This document shows, in pieces, positions 47,181 through 60,200 of a stretch of 64,000 nucleotides of DNA (its first letter is position 1; every line of letters begins with the position of its first letter). This stretch comes from Struthio camelus (Eukaryota; Chordata; Aves; Struthioniformes; Struthionidae). Under the pieces are notes generated by a model. That model saw only the letters and a program-made list of their open reading frames with translations, was not told where the DNA came from and ran no database searches. The DNA lies in assembly GCF_040807025.1 (NCBI RefSeq), contig NC_090968.1:1736001-1800000 (forward strand), given 5' to 3'. Both the position numbers and the translations under genes were made by a program.

Positions 47181-50100
47181 TGAAAAACCTACCCGGCCCC
47201 TGTCTCGCTTATTTGACTGTTGGGGGGGGGTGGTGCTCAGGGCAGAGCAGAGGGTGGGGGGGGCCAGGGGAGTGGGCAGAGCTGAGCTGGGGCGCTCCGT
47301 GACTCCCCAATCTCTCCTATGGGTCAGGCCACACTCTCTGTGGATCATGTGTGTCACCGTGTTGCTAAGGGACGGGTGGGCAGGCTCACAGCTGGCACTG
47401 GGGAGCACCCGTTGCCACCCATGCAGAGCCATGGGGCACTGTCCCCTGTCACCTCAGGTCCCCCCTTCTCCCATGGTGTGGGGAGGTAAGGGCTTGCTGG
47501 TCTTTGTGTGCGTGTGTGTGTCCCCAAGGAATTGGTACCCCCGTGTACATTCATGTGAGTACGGGATTGACATGGCACACGCGTGTGATCAGTGCGGTGC
47601 CCATGCAAGGAACAGCACCATGTTTGGGTGTTTGCACGTTCTTGTGCATGTGTATACACGTGTGTATGTCGCTGTGCACCTCCATGTGCAGGTTCCTGTG
47701 CCCGTGTGAGGTTTGCTCTGTGTGTTGCTGCTCACGCGCGTGTGTGTGTGTGTGTAGATCAGCCCAGCGTGCCTGTGCATGCGTAGCACATACGTAACAC
47801 GTATGCGTGCACTCGGTGCTGCGTGTGCAAAAAGCTGTGCGCTCGGTGTGTGGTGTGCCCAGGCCGGGTGGGGACACGGCAGTCCCGTGCCGCCCCTGCG
47901 GGGCGAGGGAGGCCCCGGGCGGCCCGTGCCTACGCCAGGCCCGCGTGCTGTGACGCAGGCGCCGCAGCCTGCGCTGCATTTAGCTCTGCGGCTCCCTGCG
48001 GGCACGGGCTCATCTGAGGACACGGGCGGGAGCCGTGTGCGCATGAGCTGCCTCCCGCACGCGTGCGCGCGCACCAGGCTCAGCCCGCGCACCGCGGCCC
48101 CGCGGCTGCCGCCTTCCCCGAGGCGCTGCAGGCAGCCGGGCACCCGCACCCTCTCCTCAAGCACCCAGGACCTGGCCTGACCCCGTCCTCGCGAGCCCCG
48201 TGCGCCAGATCCCCTCGTCCTTTGGGCTCCGCTAGGAGCAGCCGGCGGCATCTCGCACGTCCCCGGATGCCGGGGAGGCAGTGCCCGCCGCCAGCTGCTC
48301 CGTCCCCTCCCCCTCAGAGCTGGGGCCGCCGTGGCGGGGAGCAGGTCCTGCGCTGAGCCCCGGGGACAGCTGTGGGGGCCCCGGGCACAGCAGGCGCCTG
48401 CAGCAATTGCTGCCCTTGGGGCAGGTGCAGACAAAAGGGGCCGTGGCTCCGGGGCGGGGGGGAACCAGGAGCAGCTGGGGGGGGGGGGGGGCTCGGTGCT
48501 ACCAGTCTCTCGGCCACAGGTGGCGTGAGCCTGGCACTGCTGAGCTCCCCCCAGCGGCTGTGGGTGCCCGATTGCTCCCCTAAACCATTCCCAGGGTTAG
48601 CAGGGCACGAGGCAGGGTATGGACTGACCAGGTTCCCTACTGAGGTGGGAACCCAGGCATCTGGGCCAGCCATGCCGGGCACTGACAGGAGCAGGCACTG
48701 GGACAGCCCCTCACTGGGCCATCCCAGGCGCTGCCACAGCCTCTGCCTGGCACCGCGCAGCGACACTGCGCTGGGATGGTGACAGCAACCAGCAGAACGG
48801 CCGTGAGGGCCACACCGGGGCCAAAACCTCACAGCAGCTTGGCTATCGGCCGGACCCAGCCGCAGCCTCATCCCCAGCCAGCCCGCTGCTCCCTGGACTC
48901 AGGTTCATGCTGCTGCGGCCAAGGGAGGGCGAAGGTGGCTCGGTGGCTCGGCTCCAGCTGCATCCCTGTGGGACCTGTCCTCCTCCTCCTCCCCCAACCA
49001 GCCTGGCACTCCCTTACCTTCTCCAGCGTCTCTTCCCTCAGTGGCATCTATCCCGCATGTCCCTGTGCAAAGTCCCAAAGGGTAGAAATCTTGAGGGCAG
49101 TCCCAGCCATCAGGTAAATGCCAGCAGCAGGACAGCTACTTTTTGGGGGGGGGGGGGTGGCAGGGGAGGGGAGCTCAGACACCATTGCTGCCAAAGCCCT
49201 GTGGAACTGTGGAGCCCCGGCTGTTGTACAGCCAAAATGTGCCTGAAGTGACCAGTTTAAGCCTGACAACATACCTGGAAAAACATGGAAGGTGAGCTTT
49301 CCTCTGGGCCCCGCAGGCATCACCAAGCGGCATCCTGGAAGTGTCTCTCACCACAAGGCTGCTTTGAAGCCTCCTCTCTCCTGCAAACAAGAGGTAGGGT
49401 AAGGTGTTTTTCATTGATGGTTGTGTTCTCCTCTTCTTTTTCCCTTGGGAAACAAATATTTGGTTGTGGGCATCCCGCTTCAGAGACTCTTCCACGTGAG
49501 GGCCTTTGTCAAGCGCCCAAAGCAGTTCCATTTGTTTATCAACTCTTGCCCTCTAAAATTCAAGGTTTCCCTTATAAATAAGACCACTTTGACACTCTCG
49601 TCACTTAAACTGAATTTGGTTTGATGATCAAATCCTGGGGAATGGGCTCATTATGAGGAATCTGAGGTTATTTTCTATGAGCAGCTCATCTGCAATGCTA
49701 TCAATCCTTATCAAACCCAAATTGCCAGTGACAGTTTGGACAAGAAATTTGTTGGCTACGACTTTCTGCAGTATTTGATCCCTGCCATTATTAGTGACCT
49801 TTGGGTTTGAACCTCAAGGTGAGAAGCTGCCTCTCGACATCACTCTGTGCTGGTAGCATTTTTTAAATATATTTCTGGAGGCCATTGAACTTTGGGGAGC
49901 CTTTTGGACTTGAACGCAAGCTAGTCAAGTCCATTTTACAATCTTCCCCCATGAAGGTTTTGACCTAGTGAAATTCTATTTTATCCCTGCTGTCCCCTCT
50001 CATTCCTTTCTCGTCTCTCACACCTCCACAATGTGCAGGGCAGTACCATTCTCTATTTTCATATTTCCTGAAAAACAGAAAATACTTGAGGGAAATGCAC

Positions 50101-50890
50101 CCTGCCAAGCCACAAGGCCTTTTTGGCATCACCTGGCATGAATTCCTGCTCATGAGTTCGTTTTGGTGCTGCCAGTTCCATCATTCAAGGTGTCAGATGC
50201 CACCTCGAAGCAAGGAACCTGCATGCTCCGCACACCATGGGTGGCAATGCCCAGGCCAGAGCATATTGCCGCCGGATCACGTCTTTCTAGGTTGCTTCTC
50301 ATCACTCGGGGTGCACCTTGAAGCCTTTCAAGCCACCGCGGGGGTCACAGCACGGATCATACTTGGAGCGAGTCTGACACGGCTGCTGCTACCTCACCCT
50401 GAGCAGGAAGGTGGGAAGGTCCGGCCTCTTCTTGAAAAAGGAGGTGGAAGGGAGAGATCAGGGTCTGCGACACCTGTGAGAGAAGGGACTTGGCAGCATG
50501 CGGAGAGGCCCTGAGAAGCAAAGGGGCAGCGCACAGCCAGGGAAGGCCGAGGCCCCACACAGGGCTGGGGGGGTCCTGTCAGCGGAGGGCAGCCGCACAG
50601 CCCCGGGAGACCCCGGGAGCAGCAATAACAGGAGCAACGTGCCAAGGACCCGCAAGGGACGGGTAAAGCCGGGAGACCCGGGGCTGGGGAACGGCAACGG
50701 CCCTGTCAGGCACCACCCACCGCGGAGCAGGGCCCAGCGCGGCGCCTCGGCCCGGCGGGGGACCGGCAGCCCCGCCCCTGGCGGCGGCGGGGATGGAGAC
50801 GGGCAGCCGCCACCCCCCCCCCCCATCTCCGCTTCGCGCAAACAAACAAGCGGAGGGGGGCGGGGGAAGAAAATGGGCGGGAAAGCCTTC
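47181..50890. other. intergenic region between PURB and H2AZ2
   Basis: Mostly single-copy with no recognised gene. 47497-47860 is TG/CG-dinucleotide rich low-complexity DNA, including GTGTGTGTGTGTGT near 47741. 47870-48360 is GC-rich, G-runs lie at 48478-48492 and 49143-49156, and 49400-50100 is AT-richer. A 60-codon open segment at 49628-49807 is unrecognised and lacks a start codon. Confidence 0.5.
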
Positions 50891-50894
50891 TCTC

Positions 50895-51289
50895 CTCGCA
50901 TTGGCTTCCCTGGCTGTCAATCCTTGTAGCCCTGCCTCCCTCGGCAAGCTTTGCTCTTTCTATTGGTCAGCGGTCGCGTCACTCCGCTGCACCGCCCATC
51001 GGCGCAAGCGTGCTTGGGTGCGCCTCCCCCCCCCGTTCTCACCCCTGCGTGCCGTGTGCAAAGGAAAAAACAGCCGTTAAACGGGCCGCGGGGCGGGGCC
51101 AGCGAGGGGGCAAGAAGTGGTGCGGGGATTGGCCGGAGCGGGACGTTCAAACTAGTATGGGGCGCGCTGATTGGCTCGGGGCCGCCGCGGCAGGCCAGGC
51201 TCCCTCCTCGCGCTCGGGCGGGTTATTGTCTGGCGGCTCCTGAGGCGGCTCCAGCGCGGACTCGGGACCGGAGCTCAGGCGGCGGCACC
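50895..51289 (+). promoter_or_regulatory. H2AZ2: H2AZ2 promoter with four CCAAT boxes and a CHR-like element
   Basis: Inverted CCAAT boxes (ATTGG) lie at 50900-50904, 50962-50966, 51128-51132 and 51170-51174. TTCAAA at 51146-51151, the reverse of TTTGAA, sits between the last two and matches a cell-cycle homology region core. Multiple CCAAT boxes plus a CHR is the NF-Y/DREAM-type layout of cell-cycle genes. No clear TATA box. A CpG island continues into intron 1. Confidence 0.75.
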
Positions 51290-54200
51290 ATGGTGAGGAG
51301 CGGGAGCCGCGGCTGGGCTCGGCCCGGCTCCTCTTGGTGGGAGGGCTCCGGGCTGCCCGCGCGACGTCGGTACCGGAGCCGGCGGCAGCGCGGGAGGCCG
51401 CGGGCCGAGGCCAGGCACGGCGACGGGAGGCGCCCCGTGCCCGCGGGGCCGGAGCTCCGGGCCGCGGCGGGACTGCCCGCCGAGGCGCTTGGCCGCAGGC
51501 CCAGAAGTGACAGGGGCTCCCGGTGGGGGAAAGGGGCCCGGAGCCGCTTCCGCCGCTGTCAGCGGCGAACCGTGGCCGGCATCGGCGGCCGGAGGTGCCT
51601 CGCCACAGCCCCGGCGGGTCGGCGCCGCCGCCGCTCCAGTCGGCGTGGCACAGCGGGAGCGGCGGGGGCCTCGGCGGGAGCCAGGCGGCTCCTGTGCTGG
51701 GCTCTGTCACTGATGCGTGACCTTGGGCACGGCACCTCCGCTGCCCTCACCGAGGGGGCTCCGCCGAGAGCCTCCTTTCGGAAGAGGAGCCGCGGAAGTG
51801 CGCCGAAGCCTGCTTCACCCCCCCTTTCCCGCTCCGCACCCGCCCCTTCCTTCAGCGGGGGTGCCAGCGAGCTGCCGGGGTTGTGTAACAAAAACCTCTC
51901 GCCGACTTTATCGTGCCGCTTTGTGCGAGGCTCTCCCGAATATATTTGGAAAAGGATATGCGGCATTTCCCCAAAGGCTGGCCTTATCCATCAGCCTGGC
52001 AGGAGGCGAGCGGGAGAGCTTGTGGCTCGCTTGTGGGAGTAGCGCTGTCAAAGCTTTCAGGAGTGGCTACCGGTAACTTTCTCTATCCGGTCGGTTAAGG
52101 TTTTGGAGGGAAACTGTCTCTCTACGGTTATTTTTTGTGCTTGTGCATTTTTAAAGATAGTATAGTGAAGACCAGACAGTCAGGCACGTAAAGCACATCA
52201 AATGAGAAGTGAGTTCCCAGAAGAAAGTACGTCAAGTGGCCAAACAGTGTTCCTAAGGTAGTCCCTGCCCCCAAGGAATATTTGGTTTCCACGCCTTAAT
52301 TTCTAGCTGACAGCTCCTCTTTGCGCTACTGCTGTGTTTTAGCTTCCAGCACAGCTCAGTGCTAGCTTTTCAAAAAAGCTGATTCTGTGGGAATGTGGAG
52401 GAGTGAGCAGAAGGGTGAGAAGAGAAGACCTGAGTTTTAATCTTCTCTGGTGGCTCTGTTTGTTTGGCCTGCCATCTAAAACTTGTGAAAACGACTACAG
52501 TTTCTGCTATTGTAAATACTTACTGCATGTTTGCTAACCTTGAAAGAGTGCTTTCAATTAATGTTTGTCCAGGGTGCTGCACATCTGTAGCTGGTTCACC
52601 CCAGCTCTGGAGAAGGGGTGCCTAGGAGCTCACACCTGGCTTGTATAGCTCTTTATTTTCTTACTAAAGTCAAAATGTATACAAGGCATACCATTTTCTG
52701 TCATGAGATCAGCATGCCTTTTTCTCCCTTCTGTGCATATTTGCAGGGAGCTAGCTGTGACCTAAAGTTTAGGCTCAGTTGCTCAGGGTATAAGGAGTTT
52801 CCAAAGTCTGAGATAAGGGCCCTGGCCGCTAAGGGTTAAAGTGGAAGCGCACTGCGAGATTATGCAATTGTGATCTTTCTGTGGCAAACTTGTGCTCAAG
52901 GATATCTTGTAACTTCTGGCAATAGATAACAAATTGCCTTTTTAAGTAGCTTTTTTGTTTCCAAAGGACTAAAGTTGATTACCTGCTGTGAAAGAGTAAC
53001 ATTTTAAATCCAATGTGGTTTAAATGTGGGAATGCATTCTAAGAACAGCTTACTGCAGCGTAAGCAAAGCTAGCTTCTGGGGCGATTCTGCTGAACGGGA
53101 TATAGTATTTAATGTCAATGGATCAGGTTGTCATGGAAGCACTATAGTTAAATATTACAGGCTTCACCGATGGTATTGCAAAATGAAGCTGAGAATAGAA
53201 GCTAAAACTTCTACTTCTTAAAACAAAACAAAAAAAAGATTGTGGATGCATATCTCCTTTGGGAACCTCTTACAGTAAATGGGGAAAAAATATCCTGTTG
53301 ACTTGGAATTAATGCAAGTCTTGCAGAAGACTGTGCAGGTAGGAGTTACTTAGGCGCCAAGACAGCACTTAGTGTTTGAGAAATGTTTCCTAGCAAGCAA
53401 CTTCCCTGGACAGAAAGGAACAACACATTATGTTCCTGCTCAGCTGGGACACCAGCACTGCTCCGCAAATGTTTTGGAGCTGCTTTCAAAGCACCGTGCA
53501 CAGTGCCTTGGGCCAAGAGATCTTTAAGTTGTTACAGTGAACTGCATTGAATGCTCAAGGACAAGGTTTTTCTAATTTAGAAAGGCTTCAGCTCCTCAGA
53601 AGAGGAAGATAATATTGATAGTCTTTAATTCCACTGCATAAACCAGTCTTCTGATAATAAATTGCTTTTTTAAGAGAGCTAGGCTGTGTTCCCAGGCTTT
53701 ACTCCTGGGCTGGGATTATTAGAGCTGCTCTCTTGGCTACAGTCTTTCTATAAAACATCTCCTCTATAGAAAGGAAAGTGCCAGTATACAGAAATGTTGA
53801 TCATCAATATGTTTTGGCTATAAAAGTGATTAACTAGGGCTAGAAGGCATACCTTCACCAGCACAGCTTCCTTTGGTAGGGAATTCTTAACAACTGCTCT
53901 TAGTCACGATAAGGGACTTGAACAAAAAATGGGCACGCCATAACATTCTTACTTGGGATTTCTTTGCTACTCTGGATGTCTGTTGGTCCTGTTCTCCAGG
54001 TTGCATTTAGAACTGGTAGCAATGGGAACTTTCAAGCTATTGGACTTTTTCCCCTCTTTTTAGTCAAATATAATATAAAGAGTAAGCAGGCAGGAAGCTG
54101 CCAGCTAGAAAACTTAATGGAAAAGTAGGGAAGTTCACAGTTGGCTAAAAAAAGCTCTCAGTGTGAAGCTCCACTGTTTTTTTCCAAAGCCATCTTGACA

Positions 54201-57200
54201 AGAAAGAGAAGCACATCCAGAATACCCCTTCCTGATTTTTGCACTGAATGCTGAAGTTCTGCTGGATGATGTTTTCTACTTGTAAAAGTAGTTGAAGTTC
54301 CTGCTCTGTATGATAAGAACAAATTCACTGCAGTGAAGGGAGTGCTGAGTCTGTGACTTAAGCGACACGCTTTCAAAAACATTTTTAACTACCTAGGTGC
54401 AAGCAATCTAATAGTCAGCCTCTTTTTAAAAAAAGAAAAAAGAAAAGAAAAAAAAAAAAAAGAACCAACTGCTTCTAAAGGAAGTCCTGTTTTGGCATCT
54501 GCTGCCCAAAAGACAAGTGTATTTACCAGATGCAAGCTTTCCCGCAGGGAGGAAAGCTGCCTTTTTAGAGGCTCGTGTTGCCACAACCATGTTTGTGTAC
54601 TGAGGTGTGGTTGCTGACCTGCATGCACAGCAGTGCACCTGTACTGGCACAGCACAGAGTGCTGGCGTCTACAGTATTACTTCTTGCTGCAGGAAGAAGC
54701 CTTACTTCTTGGCCCAGCCCTCCCATTGAGGACCTCACCCAGCATTTCTCTGCTTGTATTACCATGCTTTTTCAAATCAAATGCTTTCCCATTGCAACTT
54801 TTTTTTTTCCAGTGTTTGAGTTTAAACTATACTGATGCTCCAGACTTGACCAAAGTACATTGTATCAATACCTAACTAGCCATGCACGGGCACAGAGATC
54901 TTGCATGTCCTATACGATGAGGCCTCCTGCGTGAAGCTAGTATCCTATTTTAAGGACCAGATTAATATGCTCAATTAGCGTTACCTTTGTCTCCTGGGGA
55001 TGTCTGAATGCTGTGGTTTCTTTTAAAGGACCAGGAAGGGATGGTCTGATTAGAATGGATGACTGGTTTCGGTTTTCATCTCTGTCACAGTGAGCTTTAG
55101 TTCCATACTTATTAGAAGGGGATGGTGGTTATCCAAGGGTATTAGGATTGTGGGGTCGCAGCATAGTCTAAAAATGGGGATTACAAGTAACCAACATGTT
55201 TCAGGAGTCTGATTCTCTGGGTTTCCTTTGCAGTAGCTATATGGGAGACTCTGCTAATCACCAGTTGGGAGACTTAATTCTAGGACTTACAGCTGCCTCT
55301 GTTTCTACGCTGTTTCATAAATGGACTAGATTTCAGTTTGGTAACGATAGTTTAGTGCAGCCTGGGTAGATGTGCAGCTGTTAAATGTTATCCCCATCTT
55401 TGAGAGACTTCCCTTCATGTTTGGTGGAAAATGTTGTCCCATCTTTCTCTTCTTTTATCTCTCAGTAATCTTGGAGAAATAGCCTAACAGACTGAAGTGG
55501 AGGATGCTCAGAAGCCCCCTTGAAATACTAAATGCAGAAAAGGAGCATCTCCTGATCTTCGCTTCAGACTTTGGATATGGCTTGTCTGACCTGAGGTGGG
55601 AGAGTGCTGGCAGAAGTTTTAGGCCAAATGCAGTCCTTTTAGCTGGAGGGTACAGGCTTTCTAAACGCCCTGGGTTTGGATCAGGTGTCAGTTAGGACTG
55701 CTGGTGTAACGTTCTTGGTTAGACACTGCTTTCTTTAGCTATGAATGGACTTCAGTTTCTTTTAATATCACTTGAATCCACTAATTTCTGGGAACTGGCT
55801 GAGAGCGCCTCGTAAACCTGGGCTTCTGTTCAGTTCTTCCTCATTTCTCGATTACTTTAAAAGTTGTGCATTTCAGGACTTTGCAGGAAGTTTACTACAG
55901 ACAAATAGTGGCAATTTTAACATGTATGTGTTAAAATCTTCAGAGATGAAGCGATGAATGCCCTAATTATTGCAGTTACTTCGGCCACCTGTTGTAACAC
56001 TGCAACATGACTTTTGTTAAAACCATGATGTTAGGGGCTCTCTGATGTTTTGCTGCTCTGGTGCAGGAAGGGAATTGCCCTTGAAACCTGTAGTCCCAAA
56101 TAGCAAATTCGTGTGTTCAGAAATAGCATCTTGAAATACTATCTGTGTCAATGTATGCCTTCAGCTGGAAGGGAGGAAATTAGTCTCAAATGAAGCTATT
56201 CTCACAGCTGCTTTTGCACACACCTGGTTCTCTGCGTTGTTTTTTTCCCCCTGTTTGGCATCTTCTGGAAAATAATGGAAATGACAGTAACAGGAACTGT
56301 GAAATTTCCAATTGCACGTTAAAGGAAACTACTCTTAAAGCAGCGAGACCGGAAAGGTGGACTTCTGCATGGACATGTCTAACTTGCTAATACGCTTGAT
56401 ACAATGTACTGAAAGTTACTATGGTGGAGAAACTACTGGCATGGAGCTCTTAACTTGTTTATTTACCTGTGCTCAGGAGCTACCAATGAAACCTGCTTGA
56501 AAAGAGGGGAAAAATAAAATAGATGCTGTGCAAAATGGAGTATGTTGATGTATTCTTTTGTGTGTGTGTGTGTCATATGTCTGTCCCAAGTTGTCTTGGG
56601 AATCCAAGTTCACTTTCCATGTCTAGCTCTGGTGTGTTTTATTGAAACGTATTTCTGCGCTGGTGTGAAACTGGTAAAGATGAGAGCTGTAGACTGGAAA
56701 TGCTGTGCCCGGTTCTTAATTATGCGAGGTTACAGCTCTGTTTAGGGTTAAAGAGTACGGTGGCTTCTTCTGGCAAGCAAAAAACACTTTCCCGTTGAAT
56801 AATTTAGTCCTGACAGCAGTTCCTGTCAGACGATGGTGTGAGAAGCAGCACAAGTTTATCAGGTTCTGTGAATAGGGGTAAGGATTAATGCTGACCCAAA
56901 TAGCTACTGAAACTACAGCACTAAACTATTATTGAAAAATAAAACTGCTTAGGGAGACACTGAGGAGAGCAGGTCCAAATCAATTCAGGTAGACCCACAG
57001 AGTGTCGGGGACTGAACTCTGTGGAGACTGGGCCCAGCACTGTGTCAAACTCCATTGTGATCAGTCAAGCAACGGAAGGTGGTTTGCAAAAGGATTAGCT
57101 TCCTGGATGATGAGCACATCAATGCTCACGTTTCATTGCTTTTCTTCCCCGTTGTCAAGCTGCAGCAATATACGAGGTGTGGACCTCTTGAAATCAGAGG

Positions 57201-60200
57201 CTGCCTTTCAGAAAATAAGAGGTAGGCCGCACCATGTTATCAGACAAGAGAGCCTATCCCCTGCTCCAGCAACAGGCACCAATTTGTACTTTTGGCTGTA
57301 CTGCGTAGCAGCCTGCAGTTTCCCTTCCATTTCTCTTCCAGTCTGCTGGCTTATCAGTGATCAAATGCAGCAGGTTTTGCACTGGGATGTAAGAAGTCAA
57401 AGGTTTGCTTCTGCGCTTCTGGGAGCTACTGGAGAACCGAGATGGTTTAGTCAGATCAATTAGTTTGTTAACTGTAAATGAGATCAGTTAATTGACAGAT
57501 GTGCACCAGGGGAAACGAGGAGAACTGCTTATGGTGCTGCTAAATGGGTCAGCAAATCGCAGGTCAGTACAGCTGTTTATGGCTGCCTGGTCTGGGCAAA
57601 AGAAATGGCGTGGCTGTGTTCTCATGCCTGTGTAACTGTGAGCTGAATGACAGTGACTTCAGAGACCTCTGTGCCTGTGTGTAGGCACAGTCCTGTTGTT
57701 AGCGCTAGCCAGGTTGGACTTCAGCTTGTTGCTATATTAAATACACCCACGACAATAAAGCTCGAGTACAGTTTGGTGGCCACACCCGTACCCTCCCGTA
57801 TCATAATACAAAGAACTCGTGTGTTCAGGTTGTTTTGCAGCAAAGCATATTTGAGAGTCTGAAAAGTTTCAAGGACCCGTAAGGCAATGCCATATACTGT
57901 AGTTTGACTCTTAATAAATCCTTCAAACCTTTTTGGGATAAACTTTCCAAACTGAGGCAGAAGAGAGCGCTTTTTACCTGTGGTTTGTAGCACAGCTGTG
58001 CAGCAGTTCTTATCGCCTACAGGCACATGTGAAGGCGGCTGTATTAATGCAAGTGTTTATCTTTTTCAGGCTGGTGGTAAAGCTGGAAAGGACAGTGGAA
58101 AGGCCAAGGCGAAGGCAGTTTCTCGCTCACAGAGAGCTGGACTGCAGGTAACGTGGTACAAAGTCGTTTGTCTGTGTTAACCTGTTCTCATGGTAGAATG
58201 TTAATTGCTTGAGTAAAACTTCCATTTCTGAGAGGCAGGTTGCTGTGAATTCTTTTGGTGAAAACTTCTGGTTTTGTTATAATGATAATGGAGACTGCTG
58301 AAGTTTTGTGATTCATTTTGTCTTTTATTGTTGCTTGGATCTTTTTCCAGTGCTACTGTAATTATGTGAAGGTAACGAAAACTGTACAGTTTACAGGGTA
58401 GGGGGGACAGGAGACTGATTCAATGACTACAGTGCTGTGTGCGGGTGCATTTTCTCCCAGCTGTTGCTTGTTGTTCAGGAAGGATTCATGTCTATGGCTG
58501 ATGTCCCTTATATGCCTTAAAAGGCTTAATTTGGATATTCAGATTATTGTAAAATTCCACAATAAATCTATGTGGAAGATCTGCTGAGCTTTTCCAATGA
58601 GTTTCATGTCTCCCTAAGCTTTACTTAATGCTCATTCTTGTTAAACTCTGATTAAAGTTTATGGTACCTTTGATATTGGAACTTTGTGTTCTTGAGGGGA
58701 AGTCTGGAAGGGGTAAACTCTTTGGGTGTAAGCTACTTTGCTGGCCAAAAGCAACAGTGTAATCTTGCCTTTACTCACATAGATATGTTTATAGCAGGCT
58801 ATAGCTTTTTACAGAGCACCAGCTCTGTACCTGATACTTGCCTGACCAGTATGTAAAGACTGTGACGCTTACACTAACCCTCTCCGCAGTGGTGTCTCTG
58901 AACCACTTAACGCGAGAAGTCAGTGCCTCACCGTTAACCTCAGTCTTGATTGAAACCAAGCTTGCATTTGAGTTATTGTGAGGGTTAGACCAGTATAATA
59001 TGTTAGTAAGTGTTTACAGGGTCTACGTTTTGCACCAGATTCCAGGCATTAAACACTGGGCAAGAAGTCGCTGTTAACCTCAATTTTGGTTGCTTTTACT
59101 TCAGTTCCCAGTGGGCCGTATCCACAGACACTTGAAGACTCGCACTACGAGCCATGGGCGAGTGGGCGCTACTGCTGCAGTGTACAGTGCTGCAATTCTT
59201 GAGTATCTCACTGCTGAGGTAGGTCCTGGAGACAAATGTCAACGTTGTGTCACGCAGAGTGCAACAGGAGTTAGACTCTAGCATCATGGAGGTGGCCTGT
59301 ATTTGTGCACTTCCCACTTGTCTTCCAAGATTAATGTTACTTGGTGTAAAATTGCACCAGTATTCAGAGCAAAGCTGCAAGCATAGGGAAGTGCCATTAG
59401 CTACTACCCTGGCTTTAAATCACAAAGAAGTGCCTTGTATTCCCAGATGCTCTAGATGGCTGCCTAAACACAGCAGAGAAAAGTTGAACGTGAGTCTTGG
59501 AGCTGTTGGTGTCCACTACACTACTGATGATTTTCAAATAGAAAGTGACTTCATATTCTGTTGGCCTTAAAGACATAGAGCCGTTTCCCCAGCATATGGT
59601 CCTTGTGATGCTACTTTGCCCACTGGTGCTTTTTTTTTTCTCTTTTTTTCCCCTCCCTCCTTTCTTTCTCTTTCAGCTGATTGAGCTGGGTAGAATCCAG
59701 ATCAATGTTTTGTGAAGTTGATTTAACTATTGGAAGATCTGGTTGGATTAAAAAAAAAAAAACAAAAAAAAAACAAAAAAAAAACCAAAAAAAAACTTCA
59801 AGGGAAGAGTTCTCGAATATACATCCCATGTGCAGAAATGATGCTGATTGAAAAAATTGAGTCTGGTTTCCTACTCTTGTGCGTGGTGGCAGGATGCTGT
59901 GTGCCTGGTAAACTCATTTTCAAACAACTCTTCCTGTCTTCACATTTGATACTTATTGACATTTTCAAAGCAAGATACTTAGAGTATACCAGGCTGCCTG
60001 GAACAGACTTTGAAACAGTGAGGTCTGGTTATGCTTATTCATGATTTCTGCGTTCCGGTTGGCTATATTTAGTTTGCTTTGAGGCTTGAAGACTTACAGA
60101 GTATCTTCCTAATTACTTGCCAGGTACTGGAGTTGGCAGGCAATGCTTCAAAGGATCTCAAAGTAAAGCGTATCACTCCCCGTCACTTGCAACTTGCTAT

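Noticed and set aside
47497-47860. coding exon in TG-rich Cys/Val open frames
   Set aside because: Dinucleotide low-complexity sequence; the translation is simply GTGT codons.
59090-59281. H2A fragment as a separate small gene
   Set aside because: It is exon 3 of H2AZ2 read into the next intron; phases with neighbouring exons join exactly.
59620-59830. retroposon with poly-A tail
   Set aside because: Only a T-rich tract and an A-rich tract are visible, with no recognisable body or target-site duplication.
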